From: Tipula vernalis
Lineage: Eukaryota > Arthropoda > Insecta > Diptera > Tipulidae
Length of the DNA stretch: 64,000 nt
Assembly: GCA_958295665.1 (NCBI GenBank)
Contig: OY282560.1
Location: 308,679,236-308,743,235 of the forward strand
Reading direction: 5' to 3'
In this document: piece after piece, positions 1 through 11,375 of the stretch
Layout: each line of letters starts with the position of its first letter
Numbering within the stretch: the first letter of the stretch is position 1
The notes under the pieces: generated by a model
Seen by the model: the letters and a program-made list of their open reading frames with translations, nothing else
Told to the model about the DNA's origin: nothing
The model's database searches: none
Translations under genes and position numbers: made by a program

Positions 1-1198
1 TAGGAAGAACGGAGTGCTCAGTGGTTATGAATAATTCACAAATATGATGATTATTTTCATAAATATATTGAAAATAATTTATAAAATGCAGGAACGGGTT
101 CATAATTGATAATCAAAATTACATAATATTTATATTTAGTGATTCATAGTAACAATGAAAATTTTTGTGTTGTTTGATGACCAAATTCGTAAAATCTGTA
201 AAGCACAGTTGTAAAGAAATAAAAAACTTAAAATTTCGTTTTGTAATTCTAATTGTAATTGTTGTAATTGTTGTGTAATTGTTAAAAAATATAATAGGAT
301 TAATAAATGCCATGTTGACAGGTTACATTCAAAATTGTTAATTTCTCCCATTTTCCTTTTGAAATTCGATAGTAATTTGATATTCTGTAAAATCAATAAA
401 TTAAATTACAATCACATGTAGGTACTTTTATTTGCTTATGTTTGTTATCTGATCTGATCCAAATAGGTACTCCAAAAGCGAGTTTAATTCATGATTTTCT
501 CCAAGTGTTGCTGAAATATCTTGATTTGCAGAATCGGCAAAATTTGGAATAGTAAACATTTTCTTGCAGGCGCACTATAATAAAGCAGAGGTATTACTAA
601 CACAAAAATAAATCACATAAATTATAAATTTACTCATTATTTATACAATGAATTTTAGGATTGTTCACACAAAAGTGTTTTCGTTTTAATTTCACGGAAT
701 AAGAATTAATCATCGATTACAAAAGCGATGATTTTATTTAAGTTTTTATTAAAACGAAAACACGGACATAAAATGCCATATTTACCTGATTTCCTGATCC
801 ACACAAAAAATTATTTTAATTTCTCACGATTTTTCAAACTATATAATTGGTCCTTTCAAGCCGCATGATAATAGTTAATAATAAAGCGAATGAAATTTAT
901 TTACTTTCGTTGTCCCAATCATGATTCAACTTTACGTAATTTTCATAGATGCTAGAATAGATTCATCGAATCATTAATAATACGAACAAATTCATATACA
1001 TTATGCAATTATGAAATTTAATATCTTCGGACAAATATAAATGTAATGGAATCGTTACGCATATGAATTTATTCATAATATTCAAGTACTATAGAGTCAC
1101 TTTCGTTAATATGATGAACAATAAGTATTTAAAACAAATGTTCATCATAGTCTTATTCATAAATATAATGAACAGTTCATAAATATGTTTTTTTTATA
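1..1198. other. AT-rich non-coding stretch
   Basis: No reading frame here resembles a known protein. The stretch is AT-rich and contains repeated ATAAATAT and GATGAACA-like words, plus the two-tier inverted repeat at 675-763. It ends at the poly(T) run that marks the 3' tail of the minus-strand LINE. Confidence 0.6.
675..763. repeat. two-tier inverted repeat
   Basis: The outer 16-bp arms (675-690 GTGTTTTCGTTTTAAT, and its complement at 748-763) match perfectly. They enclose inner 8-bp arms (708-715 AATCATCG and 726-733 CGATGATT). The two stems are concentric and separated by unpaired bulges, so one strand could fold as an interrupted hairpin. There is no sign of coding. It may be a relic of a small inverted-repeat element or a structured non-coding sequence. 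Confidence 0.5.
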
Positions 1199-3390
1199 AA
1201 TTTTTTTTTTTTTTTAATTGTTGCCAATGGCTTTATTCTTGAATCTTTCTACATAAGAAACTCACAAGAAGCAATCAAATCTTAAGCTAAAAATTATTAC
1301 ATATTTTAAGTCTTAACCAATGTTAATACTTATTGTTAGTGCTCACAATTTAATTAATTTAGACTATACTTATATGTATATATCGAATTAAATTTAGAGG
1401 TTCACAGGTTCATCAGTTCGAGTGGATCTGTTCTTCTCAGACATCTAAATCGCGGCGGTTTTAGTAGCTCCCGGGAAAATTCGTTGGGATGTGCTTCTAG
1501 TTTTGAGTAATATTTCGAACTGAATTCTTTAATAGTTTCTTTAACGGTTTTGATCCCAAGATCGTCATGTATATTATTATTTCGAATGCACCAAGGAGCA
1601 TTGGTAATACTGCGAAGTATTTTCGCTTGGGTTCGTTGCAGGAGTTCTCTGTTTGAAGCGCTGGTGGATCCCCATAACTGAATACCATATGTCCATATGG
1701 GTTTGATTATCGCTTTGTAAAGTAACCCTTTCTTTCCAGATGCAAACCTAAGTATTTGAACTTCGTTTGTTGAGGAATATTTTTATCGTTTAATTTCATT
1801 GGTGGGCAGATGCGTTTGTTTAGCGTGAATGTGATATGAGTTGATTTGTTTTCGTTCACTTTTATTCGCCATTCGCTCCTTTGAGGCCGTGTATTAAAAG
1901 TATTAATATCAACATTTGGCCGTGTCATCGGCAAATGTTGATATAAATACTTTGTTGGTTACAGGTACATCAGCTGTGTATACAGTAAGTATAATATTGG
2001 TCCTAGAATGCTGCCTTGCGGGACACCTGTATTAATATCATTTAAGCAAGTAGTTGCGCTGTTTTGTTTGACCATGTATTGCCTTTGAAGAAGATAGTTC
2101 CCCAAAACTGAGTGAAATTTCTTCGGTAAAAGCTCTTTAATTTTGAAAATTAGTCCATCGTGCCAAACTTTATCAAATGCTTGGGTGATATCCAAAAAGG
2201 TAGCAGCACAATATTTCTTTTCCTCGAAGGTGATTTTCATTGAATTTACAATTCTGTGTACTTGCTCTATAGTACCATGTTGGTTTCGGAACCCAAATTG
2301 ATGGTCTGGTATAAGGCGCCGTTTTTCTAATATTGGTTTCAATGTCTTAGTACCATTTTTTCAAATAGCTTTGAGATTGTGGGCAGCATGCTTATTGGAC
2401 GATATGATGAGATTTGCGTTTCATTTTTCCCTGGCTTATGTATCAGTGTGATCAAAGATATCTTCCATTTTTGAGGAATATAACTAGTTCGCATGATCGC
2501 GTTGAATACAAATGTTATTAGTTTTATGCATTTATCCGGCAATTCCCTTATCATTTTTCCAGTAATGAGTTTTCGGGCTTTTGCAAATTTTAATTGTATT
2601 CTTAACTTTCTTCCAGTTATACTTTATAGGTTTGTAGGATAAACCATCATCCGTTAGCTGGGGTAGCACAAAATAATTATCTTCTTCGTGTGGGACGAAT
2701 ACTGTTGCTAGATGAGAAGCAAAAGTATTGGCTTTTTCTTCATCACTTCTCGCCCAATTTCCAGTTGGTAGTCTAATCGGTGGATTCGAATTTGTTGGCC
2801 TTTTTAAATTTTTTGTTGCCTTCCACAAAGAATAATCTGTCCTCTCGGTTGCCAAAAGATCACTTAAGTAGTTCTTTACGCGCTGGTTTTCTTCTTCGCT
2901 CAAAGCAAATCTTAGGGCCTTAATAGCTCGATTTAATTTCCACTTCAATAACGGTGATTTCGTTTGCTGCCATTGACGTCGAATTTTTCGCTTATCCTGG
3001 ATTATAGTTCCTGTATATTATGTGACATTTTATTAACTTTTTCTGAACTACTTATGCCAGGTGTAGCCCTTTTAGCAGATAATGTCATGACATCTTTTAG
3101 ATTTTCTGCCGCCGCATCAATATCAGCTAGTGTGATCAGAGGAATATTAAGTAGACACTTTTGTTCGACTAGTCTCCTATATTGATCCCAATTAGTTTTC
3201 TTGTTTGTAAGACGGTTCGGTATTTCGTTCCTTAGGACATCAGTACTCAATGTTACTATTACCGGTGAGTGATCAGAAGACAGATCATAGCAATCGGTGG
3301 CCTTAGCATAAGTACGTGGAATGCCCTTAGTTACACAAAAGTCAATTAGATCAGGAATTGCTGATCTAATAAAATCATGCAAGTTTCGCT
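1199..3390 (-). pseudogene. 5'-truncated jockey-clade LINE, ORF2 relic
   Basis: Read on the minus strand, the order is: the end of the endonuclease domain (SSDHSP-like SSDHSPV, near 3250), a linker, and a reverse transcriptase with PKWK..., SYRPIS, QFGFR, FLDITQAFDKVWHDG and GVPQGSILGP. The FADDTA catalytic box is near 1920-1950 and the IKPIWTYGIQLWG thumb segment near 1690. The 3' UTR ends with an AATAAA signal and a poly(A) tail (a T run at about 1199-1216). ORF1 and most of the endonuclease are missing, as usual for target-primed integration. The frame breaks near 2340, 2540 and 2960. Short deletions follow the FADD box and the YLG motif. It resembles the intact jockey copy at 15159-19948 but is clearly diverged. 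It is non-functional. Confidence 0.88.
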
Positions 3391-3467
3391 AATACGCAAA
3401 CAACATGTGAATGTATTACACGTATAGTATACAATAAATTAAACCATTTTTTAGTTTATGAACTGTG

Positions 3468-3559
3468 ATTCGTACTATTAACGCACAAATTTTCATGAAT
3501 TTGTCTAAATTTGATTTTTTTTACGTAAGTATAGTAATTTTTACATTAATAGTACGAAT
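3468..3559. repeat. short inverted repeat, 14-bp arms
   Basis: ATTCGTACTATTAA at 3468-3481 is complementary to 3546-3559. The arms flank about 64 bp of AT-rich DNA between the LINE and gypsy A. It may be a tiny inverted-repeat relic, or chance in AT-rich DNA. Confidence 0.3.
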
Positions 3560-3589
3560 TATGGTTAACGAACGCCATTCGTAAATAAA

Positions 3590-4500
3590 ATGCACTATAT
3601 TTTTTTCAGTGTAGTTGTGAAGCAAAAAGGCAAATTAAGGATTTGCATCGATCCAAGTAATCTGAACAAAAATATATTATGCAGACATTTTCTACTTCAC
3701 ACAATAGAAGAAATTTCAACAAGAATCAAGAATTCCAAGAAGTTTACAAAATTAGATTGTATACAAGGAGTCTGGCAGTTTAAAGTAACGGATAGAACGA
3801 AAAATTATCTCACTTTCGCTACTTCATGGGGAAGGTATTGTTGTACTAGGCTACCATTCGGATTATGCTCAGCTCCAGAAATATTCCAAGAAGTAATGTC
3901 AAGTCTATTAGGCGGATTAGATAATGTGGAAGTATCGATGGATGACATCTTAATACACGACGCGGATGAAGCAAATTTAAAAGATACAACAAAACAAGTA
4001 TTAAAAATTCTCAGCGACTCCGGCCTAAAGCTCAATAGAAGCAAGTGTATATTTAATAAAAGCACAATGAAATTTCTAGGGCATATATTGACAGAAAAAG
4101 GAATCAAATCAGACGAGAAAAAAATCGAAGCAATAGACAAATTGAATGCACCTACAAATAAAAAACAGCTACAAAGGCTACTAGGAATGGCCACGTATTC
4201 AGGCAAATTTATCCCTAATCTATCTAAAATAACAGAACCCTTGAGAAGATTGTTACACAAGGATATACAGTTTGGCTGGGAAATTGACCAAGAAAACGCA
4301 TCCAAAGAACTTAAGGGTAGATTAACAACAGCGCACGCAACAAAAGCGATGACAAAAGCGCAAGAGAACTATCCCCAAATCGAAAAGGAAGCAGCTGCAA
4401 TACGATTCGCGTGCTCGAAATTTCACCAATATATGTATACATATATGGAAAAAAACTTACCATAGAATCCGACCATAAATCACTATAGAGTCCATATTCA
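3590..4500 (+). pseudogene. gypsy A reverse transcriptase and partial RNase H
   Basis: The fingers and palm are clear: LRICIDPSNLNK, FTKLDCIQGVWQFKV, the LPFGLCSAPEIFQ block, and a catalytic SMDDIL box in place of the usual Y-x-DD. The connection follows (FLGHILTEKGI, LLGMATYSGKFIPNLS). The RNase H core is internally deleted: reading jumps from WEIDQENASKELK to a THATKAMTKAQENYPQIEKEAAAI block, removing the TVDASS strand with the first catalytic Asp, which gypsy B still has. After KLTIESDHKSL a TAG stop precedes the SIFKK segment, where the first insertion lies. It is non-functional. Confidence 0.87.
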
Positions 4501-5010
4501 AAAAAATTGAGGTGTGGCCAACACACGACTTTCTTTTACGAACAGAGAATTTTGAGAAACAAATTTTTTTCTTAATTTTTTTTTTAATTTTTTATTTTTT
4601 ATTTTTATTTGTTTAAAATTTTTGGAAACATTTTGTATTAAGTAGTTTTTTGTAAACCTTATACTTTTCAAGATATTTGCAAAATAAATTTTCTGGACCA
4701 AGGGAGTGGCCACTTCCGGTTAGCCGATTTGAAGTAAAATTCACTGGGACCTCCCAATTTATCAAAAAAGCTTAAATCTGAAGTTTCAGTTCGATTGGTT
4801 AAACCATCTGGGCTGTAGAGAGGACACAGACAGACTGACAGACTGACAGACTGACAGACTGACAGACTGACAGACTGACAGACAGACATCATTTCGAAAC
4901 CCACTTTTTCGGACTCAGGGGACCTCAAAACAAATAAATTTCTAAAAATCTCAAGGTCCAAAATTTTCATGATTACTATACTTTATTTTACTAAAGTAAA
5001 AGAAAGTAAA
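4501..5010. mobile_element. GACA-core dispersed repeat, copy 1, inside gypsy A
   Basis: This is a non-coding insertion that interrupts the RNase H region. It has an AT/T-rich first part, a conserved block (CCAAGGGAGTGGCCACTTCC, then TTCACTGGGACCTCCCAATT), a tandem GACAGACT tract near 4828-4888, and a tail ending TACTAAAGTAAAAGAAAGTA. The outermost words GACTTTCTTTTAC and GTAAAAGAAAGT are complementary, so it may have short inverted ends. The GTCY/GACA core is like the dipteran mini-me/DINE-type non-autonomous repeats, but the class is not proven. Confidence 0.7.
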
Positions 5011-5143
5011 ACTGTTGCAGAGGGCACCACCCAGACTTCAAAGAATAATATTTGATGTTCAAAAATATGCGCCAATAGTAGTTTATAAAAAAGGCAACGA
5101 AATACCCATTCCAGATACACTAAGCAGAGATTGTAATAACGAA
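5011..5143 (+). pseudogene. gypsy A RNase H/connection remnant
   Basis: This sliver of pol lies between the two insertions. It encodes an APPRLQRIIFDVQKY segment followed by VVYKKGNEIPIPDTLSRDC. The matching stretch in gypsy B is SAPPRLQRILLEV...LADTLSRDC at about 13125-13240. The ADTLSR-type motif marks the end of RNase H in gypsy pol. It shows the insertions are separate events within one parent element. Confidence 0.75.
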
Positions 5144-5721
5144 GAAAAAATTGAGATGTGGCCAACACACGACTTTCTTTTACGAACAGAGAATTTTGAG
5201 ACATTTTACTTTTTTTTATAACTTTTTTTTTTAATTTTTTTTTTTTAATTTTTAAATTTTTAAATTTTTTTTTTTAATTTTTTTTTTTAAATTTTTTTTT
5301 TTTTATTTTTATTTGTTTTTAATTTTTAGAAACATTTTGTTTTCAGTAGTATTTTATAAATCTTATACTTTTTAAGATATTTGCAAAATAAATTTTCTGG
5401 ACCAAGGGAGTGGCCACTTCCGGTTAACCGATTTGGAATAAAATTCACTGGGACCTCCCAATTTATCAAAAAAGCTTAAATATGAAGTTTCAGTTCGATT
5501 GGTTAAACCATCTGGGCTGTGGAGAGGACACAGACAGACTGACAGACTGACAGACGGACAGACTGACAGACTGACAGACGGACAGACTGACAGACAGACA
5601 CCATTTCGAAACTCACTTTTTCGGACTCAGGGGACCTCAAAACAGATAAATCTCTAAAAATCTCAAGGTCCAAAATTTTCATGATTACTATACTTTATTT
5701 TACTAGAGTAAAAGAAAGTAA
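5144..5721. mobile_element. GACA-core dispersed repeat, copy 2, inside gypsy A
   Basis: This is a second member of the same family as 4501-5010, in the same orientation. Its T-rich first part is expanded to about 130 bp, and its GACA tract includes GACGGACA variants near 5535-5602. It shares the AATTGAG(G/A)TGTGGCC start and the AGTAAAAGAAAGTAA end. Both copies begin after an A-rich run ending AAAAAATTGAG, so that run is either the element terminus or a shared target preference. Confidence 0.7.
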
Positions 5722-6845
5722 TAACAACAAGGAAGACAACTTGTAAATACATCTAATACTACCGATGTCGAAAGAATTCAACAACAATTTGAGACAAGAA
5801 ATACAAAGGGACGAAGGATTACAAAAAATCCTATATTATCTATTTAATGGTTGGCCTGAAGATAACCAAACAAATTCCGGAAAACATAAAACATTACTCT
5901 AATTTCAAGGATGAAATCTCATACTATGATGGGATTCTTTTCAAAGGAAGCAAAATAATAATACCCAATTCATTAATCAACTATATACTAAAAGTAAACC
6001 ATCAAGGTCACCTTAGTATGCAAAGTTCAATAAGAAGAGCTCGTCAGTCGGTTTACTGGAAAAACTTGGCCCAGTATATTATAAATCAAATTGAAAAATG
6101 CCAAGTTTGTCAATCAACACAGCGAAATCAACCGAAAGAACCAACCATAGTAAAGGAGATTTTACAATATCCATTCCAAATAGTTGGATCGGACTTATTC
6201 AAATCCAATGCAGATACACAGACTATCAGAACGTTTTGTACAAACAGCAAAGATGCTTCTCAAAAAATGCAGCAAAGACGACACAGATTTAAATTTAGCA
6301 ATGCTGAATTACAGAAACACACCAAAAAACGTAAATTTGCAATCCCCAAATCAACGAATAATGAGCAGAATAACAAAATCTTTATTACCAACATCAAAAG
6401 AAGTACTTCAACCAAAGGTGATAAACAACGTATATCAACAAACCTGCAGAACAGTCGATTAAAACAAAAATACTACGCCGATAATCACACAAGAATTAAG
6501 GAAGAATTAAAAGAAGGGGACCAAATAGCTATTCAAATAGGGCACATAAATTGGGTTTCAGGAGAAGTTATAAAGAACTTGGAAGCACCACGATTCCATA
6601 TCGTTAAAACGAACGAAGGAAAAACATACAGAAGAAATTCTTCACAATTGAATAGGACCAAGGCAAACATACCAGTACCAGTGAAATTATCATATCATCC
6701 TGATACTGATGGAACATCGAATGTTCAGCCAACTAACGAAGATATAAACATTTCAAAAAATAATTCATCACTACAATGTAATGAGCCAAATCCATCTCAA
6801 TCATTAACAGACTTGGAAGAATCATCAGGAAACCAGTTAAATTAG
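5722..6845 (+). pseudogene. gypsy A integrase and C-terminal tail
   Basis: An integrase zinc-binding module is visible (HQGHLSM, then YWKNLAQYI, then CQVCQ near 6110). Reading then passes straight from IVGSDLFKSN to a LSERFVQTAK segment, so the catalytic core with its first two Asp residues is deleted and only the Glu region remains. From about 6200 the meaningful frame changes: LLKKCSKDDTDLNLAMLNYR continues in another frame. The DNA-binding C-terminus (YYADNHTRIKEEL, EGDQIAIQIGHINWVSGEV) and an acidic Ser/Asn-rich tail follow, up to the stop at 6845. It cannot integrate. Confidence 0.82.
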
Positions 6846-6996
6846 ACTTATAAATTGATTCTAAATTAAGCAGTTTGGTACATATGAATTAGTAGTAAAA
6901 TTTAAGTTTTATATTATAATTTTCAAAAATTGAATTAGTCGTAAAATTATAGGTATTATGATTTTGAAAAAAAAAAAAAAAACGAAAAAAGAGGGA
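6846..6996 (+). other. gypsy A 3' untranslated region with polypurine tract
   Basis: AT-rich spacer after pol. It ends in an A/G run (A-run, then AAAAAAGAGGGA at about 6985-6996), the expected polypurine primer immediately before the LTR that starts TGTCACGA. Confidence 0.6.
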
Positions 6997-7105
6997 TGTC
7001 ACGACATTTACCCTAAAACCATGTAACCGCATATTGTAAACGTAGCCACAACTACAATAAAGTGCTTGACAGCAGTCAATACCAACTGGCGTGTCTGATC
7101 TCACA
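6997..7105 (+). repeat. gypsy A 3' LTR (~109 bp)
   Basis: It starts TGTCACGAC after a polypurine run and ends TCACA, giving TG...CA ends. An AATAAA signal lies inside it (near 7055). The length is almost the same as the LTRs assigned to gypsy B (108 bp) and C (107 bp). No 5' partner LTR is found in the window, so this rests on structure and on the sibling elements. Confidence 0.6.
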
Positions 7106-7172
7106 ATGGAGACAAATGCCCAACACAAACACAAGACAATAAATTATTTTAACTAAGATAAGAATACAAATG

Positions 7173-7331
7173 CGAAATTAATAAAAACTAAAATCTTCGA
7201 TAATCACCTCGATCTAAAAAGACCAAAGTATTGAAATCCTGTCATTTTTGACCAAAAAATGACAGGATTTCAATACTTTGGTCTTTTTAGATCGAGGTGA
7301 TTATCGAAGATTTTAGTTTTTATTAATTTCG
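7173..7331. repeat. perfect hairpin, 77-bp arms, 5-bp loop
   Basis: 7173-7249 is the exact reverse complement of 7255-7331, with loop GACCA. The arms contain the words CAAAGTATTGAAATCC and TAATCACCTCGATC. The right arm continues into the family R repeat. The R copy ending at about 11375 has a related ending (CAATACTTTGGTC, then TTTTTAGACCGAAG). The hairpin is therefore the duplicated, inverted end of that repeat. Perfect identity means it is young or kept identical by conversion. Confidence 0.9.
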
Positions 7332-7995
7332 AAAATGACCAAAAATTTGGTTGATCCAAAACCACTTTGCTCGACGTTTTGAAAGTTCCTGAGTCTAAAA
7401 AAGCAAAAAAAAAAAAAAAAAAAAATGTCCGTCCATCTGTCTGGACGGCTGGATAAGTCTGAATGTCTGTACCCGGCTTATCCGATTTAAATTTTTTTTT
7501 TTCGTCAATCTTTTGTTGTGGCCAAGGCGGAGTTTTGAAAAGTTTTTGGAGCCTGTACGTCAAGAGGGTCGGCAGAGACCTGCCATATACAAATTGACCC
7601 AAAACACCTGGTTATAGAAATATTTACCAATTTTTTATGTAAGTTAGGGGTCAATTTTATGGGTTGAGTTGAAGTTGAGTTGGAGTTGAGTTGTGGTTGG
7701 ATTAAGATATTGTGGGCAGTTGGCCAATTTTTTATATATGCTGGTTTGATGATTGAATTGAAAGAGAGTTAGCGGGCCGTTTCCGAGTTGAATTTTGGTT
7801 GAGCTGGGGTTGGTGAGTGTTTGTATGTATGTACAGCATATGTGTATGATATTTAAACAAATCCAAACGCCTTGACCGTTTTGAACCAAACTGTACACAA
7901 ATATTATTTTAGACTTAAGAAAGTTCACTGTTAATATCTCAAACTTCAAATTGAACGGTTTACATTTCCGAACTTATCGGATTTTAACGGTGACC
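7255..7995 (-). repeat. dispersed repeat family R, copy 1
   Basis: Non-coding. Written on this strand it runs from the hairpin arm through CGACGTTTTGAAAGTTCC, an A-run, a GTCCGTCCATCTGTCTGG core, CGGCTTATCCGATTT, GTACGTCAAGAGGGTC, ACACCTGGTTATAGAAAT, then tandem (GAG)TTGAGTTGGAGTTGAG-type sequence. It ends near ATATTTAAACAAATCC and ATTGAACGG. The same modules, in the opposite orientation, make up 10240-11375, and many recur at 36841-38000. No protein is encoded. The class is uncertain; it is probably non-autonomous. Confidence 0.7.
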
Positions 7996-8029
7996 AATAC
8001 ATCGGTGACAAAAATATATGTTTAGAATT

Positions 8030-8190
8030 CTAGATAACCCAATAGAGACAATAAACAATGGAATAAACAACAGTAACAGCGTAATAGATGGAAACACCAA
8101 ATTTAGATTAAAAATGATAAAACCGATCGCACCAAAATTTAGAGGACTCCCTAAAATACACAAAGAGAGCGCATCAATTCGGTGTCACTT
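8030..8190 (+). pseudogene. Penelope-like reverse transcriptase fragment
   Basis: One frame from about 8032 reads KMIKPIAPKFRGLPKIHKES, the P-x-x-GLPKIHK signature near the start of Penelope-type reverse transcriptases, followed by ASIR. Only about 50 codons remain, between the R repeat and unassigned AT-rich DNA. The window's better-preserved Penelope element (25848-27510) lacks this N-terminal region, so I cannot tell whether they are the same family. Confidence 0.7.
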
Positions 8191-10239
8191 ATAAATTATA
8201 TAAAGTCACCAGCCTATGATGATGATTTAACCAACTCTTCTGGTTGAAGAGATGGCATGAGGAGCCTAATTTTAGAGAGTTTTTATTAGTTTACGCAAAA
8301 TTGCAATAATTATTCAATTATCGGCCATTTTGTTCGGTGTGGTTTAAGTAAAATGAAACAAGCAAGGTAAAAGGCAATATTTTGGCACACTGTGAATTTT
8401 TCGAGTTCCCTCCTAGTATGTCAATCTCAGTTTTAGCTAATCGCATTTTTTTGCATGAAGTACTTGAACGAGTTTAGTTAAATCGGATTGTTTAAATCAC
8501 TCTCTGTCTATAGGGCATTAGGCTTGTACACACCAGATTAGCTAAAACAAGGCAATCTATAATGTATTATTTAATGTTTTGTCTAAAACTGTTTGTTTGC
8601 TTTGCTATAATGTGACTTTGGCCTCAAAGCGGTTTAAGTAAAAAAAAAGTTTTGACGAATTTGTTGTGGGGAGCCACCAGCCTTATATTACGTTTCCGTA
8701 GTTGATCTAAAAATATCGAGCTAATATACGACAGATAATGCTTGTAAAATAATACAAAAAGACTAAAGACTAAAATATTATTTAATTAAAAACAATTATA
8801 CACTGAATTACCCTAAACAAAAGAAACCACACCACACCCTCTCGGTCCAACTACTTTCTTTTATTATTTCAGTTATTCCATTGAATCGTATGTAATGAAA
8901 CGAAAATACATCTGACATTCTTAATTAAAATACAAAAAAAAAAAAAAATTCTCTTCATAAATAGGCACAAGAGGGTAGTAATTAGAATATGTACATAAGT
9001 ATTTATAACTTATGTAACATTCAAAGATGATGAAGAAGAGGAAAATGAAATGGGTTTTCCTTTTATACTGAATTATGTTGGAAAATATTTATTTACAGTT
9101 ATTTCTATTTTTACCTGCTTGAATTGTATTTATAAGAATTTTTTTTTTCACTAAGCAAAAACTACATAAGATGTAATACATGTTGTATACCTACATAACT
9201 ACTGTACAGCGCATAAATATGAACATACTAGTATATGTATGTATGTATAAGAAAATAGAGATGGATATATGTATATTTCATGTTATGTGTTTGGAAAACT
9301 GAAAGCACAACAAAAATGAAAATAACAATTTTATTTTTTATTTTTTTAATAAATGAAGCCATTGAAAAGCCTTTTTCGTTTTATTTCAGTCAGTAATGGA
9401 TTTTGAAACCATAAAATACTGCACATATTTTCTATCCCCCCATTTATTGATTTTGGGTGAACTTTTTTTCGTTTTTCCGCATCCATTTCATTTTAGATTT
9501 TTTGTTTTGTGATTTTTGTGTATGTATGTACAAAATTTTCCAATGGAAGAGCAAAAATTTAAAGGCAATGTGTATGCATGCATATACTGGATATACTAAC
9601 TATGACTGGTTTCGTTTTTTATAAACACGTTATGTACTATACTCGTATATAGCGAGCGATAACAACAGAATTGAGGTTAGTCAGATGTGTTGTTTGTGGA
9701 AATTTGCGGAATAACCATAATAATCTATCTTTGTTAATTTATTATCAATTAAAGATCAGCAGCTTCTTCATAAGGTTTATGCAAAACTAAAGATACCCAG
9801 ATAGAATTCCAATTGTGGCCATCGAACGGCAACACAATTTTTCCCATCTTTGTTTAACACAATCTTTCCCATCTTTAAGGATTGTCATTAAAAATTAAGT
9901 GCCTATCGGGCAATGACTATCCTACACACAAAACTACGCTCAGTTACTGCGAGGGAGCAACTGTAACTGGAAAAATATAAAGGGCTGAAATCTCACGAGG
10001 TGATCAGAACTTCGGTCTGTATTACGTGCGTTCGTGAGATTATATCAAGGGAACTCAAACTAACTCCCGAATCAATCAATCCCTAACTGAACCCCTTAGT
10101 CCCTTACTCAATCTTAACTCAATCTCCAAGTCAACATCCATTTCAATCCCAGCGTAATCTCCAACAAAATCACAAAAATCCAACGACATCACCATCACAA
10201 TCACCATCACCATTCATCATCACCATCACCTTTACCATT
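8191..10239. other. AT-rich non-coding stretch
   Basis: I see no gene. The stretch holds homopolymer runs, TATGTATGTA tracts near 9230-9300 and a 10-bp inverted repeat (AATCTCACGA at 9989-9998 with its complement at 10032-10041). A C-rich, TCAATC/CATCAC-repeating tract lies at about 10075-10235. The tract may be the eroded edge of the R repeat that follows. Confidence 0.5.
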
Positions 10240-11375
10240 ACTTGGTTATAGAAATATTTACCAATACTTTATATATACTGGTTTGAATAATGAGTTGGAT
10301 ATTTTTTGGGTATTGAGTTTGGGGTTGAGTTGGAGGTTAAGTTAGGCGTCAATTCAAACAAGCTTAATTTCATAATAATTGGTTGCGAAATAGGCTAGTT
10401 ACATCGTACTTGGCCATATTCCAGAGCTTCATCCAAAAATCATTTTAGAATCCCATTTCCAACGCACTTGTCAAATTTCATAATAATTGGCTGAGAAATA
10501 GGCATGTTCCTACATACTTGGCTATATAGTCCAGAATTTCATCCAAAACTCATTTTAGAATCTCATTTCTATCGCGGATGTCAAATTTCACGAAAAGCAG
10601 TTAAGAAATAGATAAGTTCCATCCTAATTGTCTATTCATTTAATTTGCTAAAGGTTTAGGTTGAAATGTAAAAGGTTCAATTGAGGTTTGAGGTATTAAC
10701 AGTGACCTTTATTGAGTCTTAAACAATATTTGTGTAAGGTTTGGTTCAAATCGGTCACGTCGTGTGGATTTGTTTAAATAACATACACATATGTTGTACA
10801 TACATATAAAAACTAACTTTATTTTACAAATTGCTCAACCATCTCAACCCTAATTCAACCAGCAAACGGCCCCCAACTCAACCCTCAACCGAACCGCAAA
10901 CTCTCTTTCAACTCAATCCTCAAACCAGCATATATAAAAAATTGGTGAACTGCTCACTATATCTTAACCCAATCCCAATTCAACTCCAACTCAACTTGAA
11001 CTCAATTCCAAACTCAACACCCAACTCAATATTCAAATATTTCTATAACCATATGTATTTTGGTTCAATTCGTATGGCAGGTACCCGACCCTCTTGACGC
11101 ACAGGTTCCAAAAGCTTTTCGAATCTCGGCCTTGACCAGAGAAACAGATTGGCAAAAAAAAAAAATTCTAAATCGAACAAGCCGTTCTCGAGATACCATG
11201 GGTACTAGACCAACAGACATCCAGACAGACGGACGGGCATTTTTTTTTTTTTTGCTTTTTTATACTCCGGGACTTTCAAAACGTCGAGAAAATTGTGTTT
11301 TGGACCAACCAAATTTTTGATCATTTTTGACAGGATTTCAATACTTTGGTCTTTTTAGACCGAAGTAATTAAAGG
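10240..11375 (+). repeat. dispersed repeat family R, copy 2
   Basis: It opens with TTGGTTATAGAAATATTTACC. It contains three imperfect direct repeats of a unit with CATAATAATTGG and TCATCCAAAA words (10365-10620), then AACTCAACC-type tandem sequence. The 3' half has GGTACCCGACCCTCTTGACG, an A-run, CAGACAGACGGACGGGC, AAAACGTCGAG and a terminal CAATACTTTGGTC. Open frames across it are low-complexity Asn/Thr/Pro translations, not genes. It is the mirror orientation of copy 1. Confidence 0.7.

Larger units (their letters stand above)
3590..7105 (+). mobile_element. gypsy A: degenerate Ty3/gypsy element, 5' part missing
   Basis: This is a 3' part of a Ty3/gypsy pol (reverse transcriptase, RNase H, integrase) ending in a short LTR. 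Two GACA-repeat elements (4501-5010 and 5144-5721) split it. No gag, protease or 5' LTR is visible upstream. The order of domains, the C-terminal tail and the 109-bp LTR match gypsy B (12530-14985) and C (48418-49965), so the three are one lineage. It resembles the mag-like, K02A2.6-type gypsy elements common in arthropods; that lineage call is from motifs only. Confidence 0.85.

Noticed and set aside
3805..4305. 166-codon minus-strand open frame
   Set aside because: It is antisense to the gypsy A reverse transcriptase, which has clear catalytic motifs in the plus frame.
4828..4888. GACAGACT tandem tract as a CRISPR-like array
   Set aside because: Contiguous short units with no spacers, inside a dispersed repeat in a eukaryotic genome.
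7173..7331. Hairpin as a tRNA or structured RNA gene
   Set aside because: It is a full-length perfect duplex with no cloverleaf, and its arm matches the end of a dispersed repeat.
10831..11097. Asn/Pro/Thr-rich open frame
   Set aside because: It is a translation of AACTCAACC-type tandem sequence in family R, which recurs without a kept frame in the other copies.
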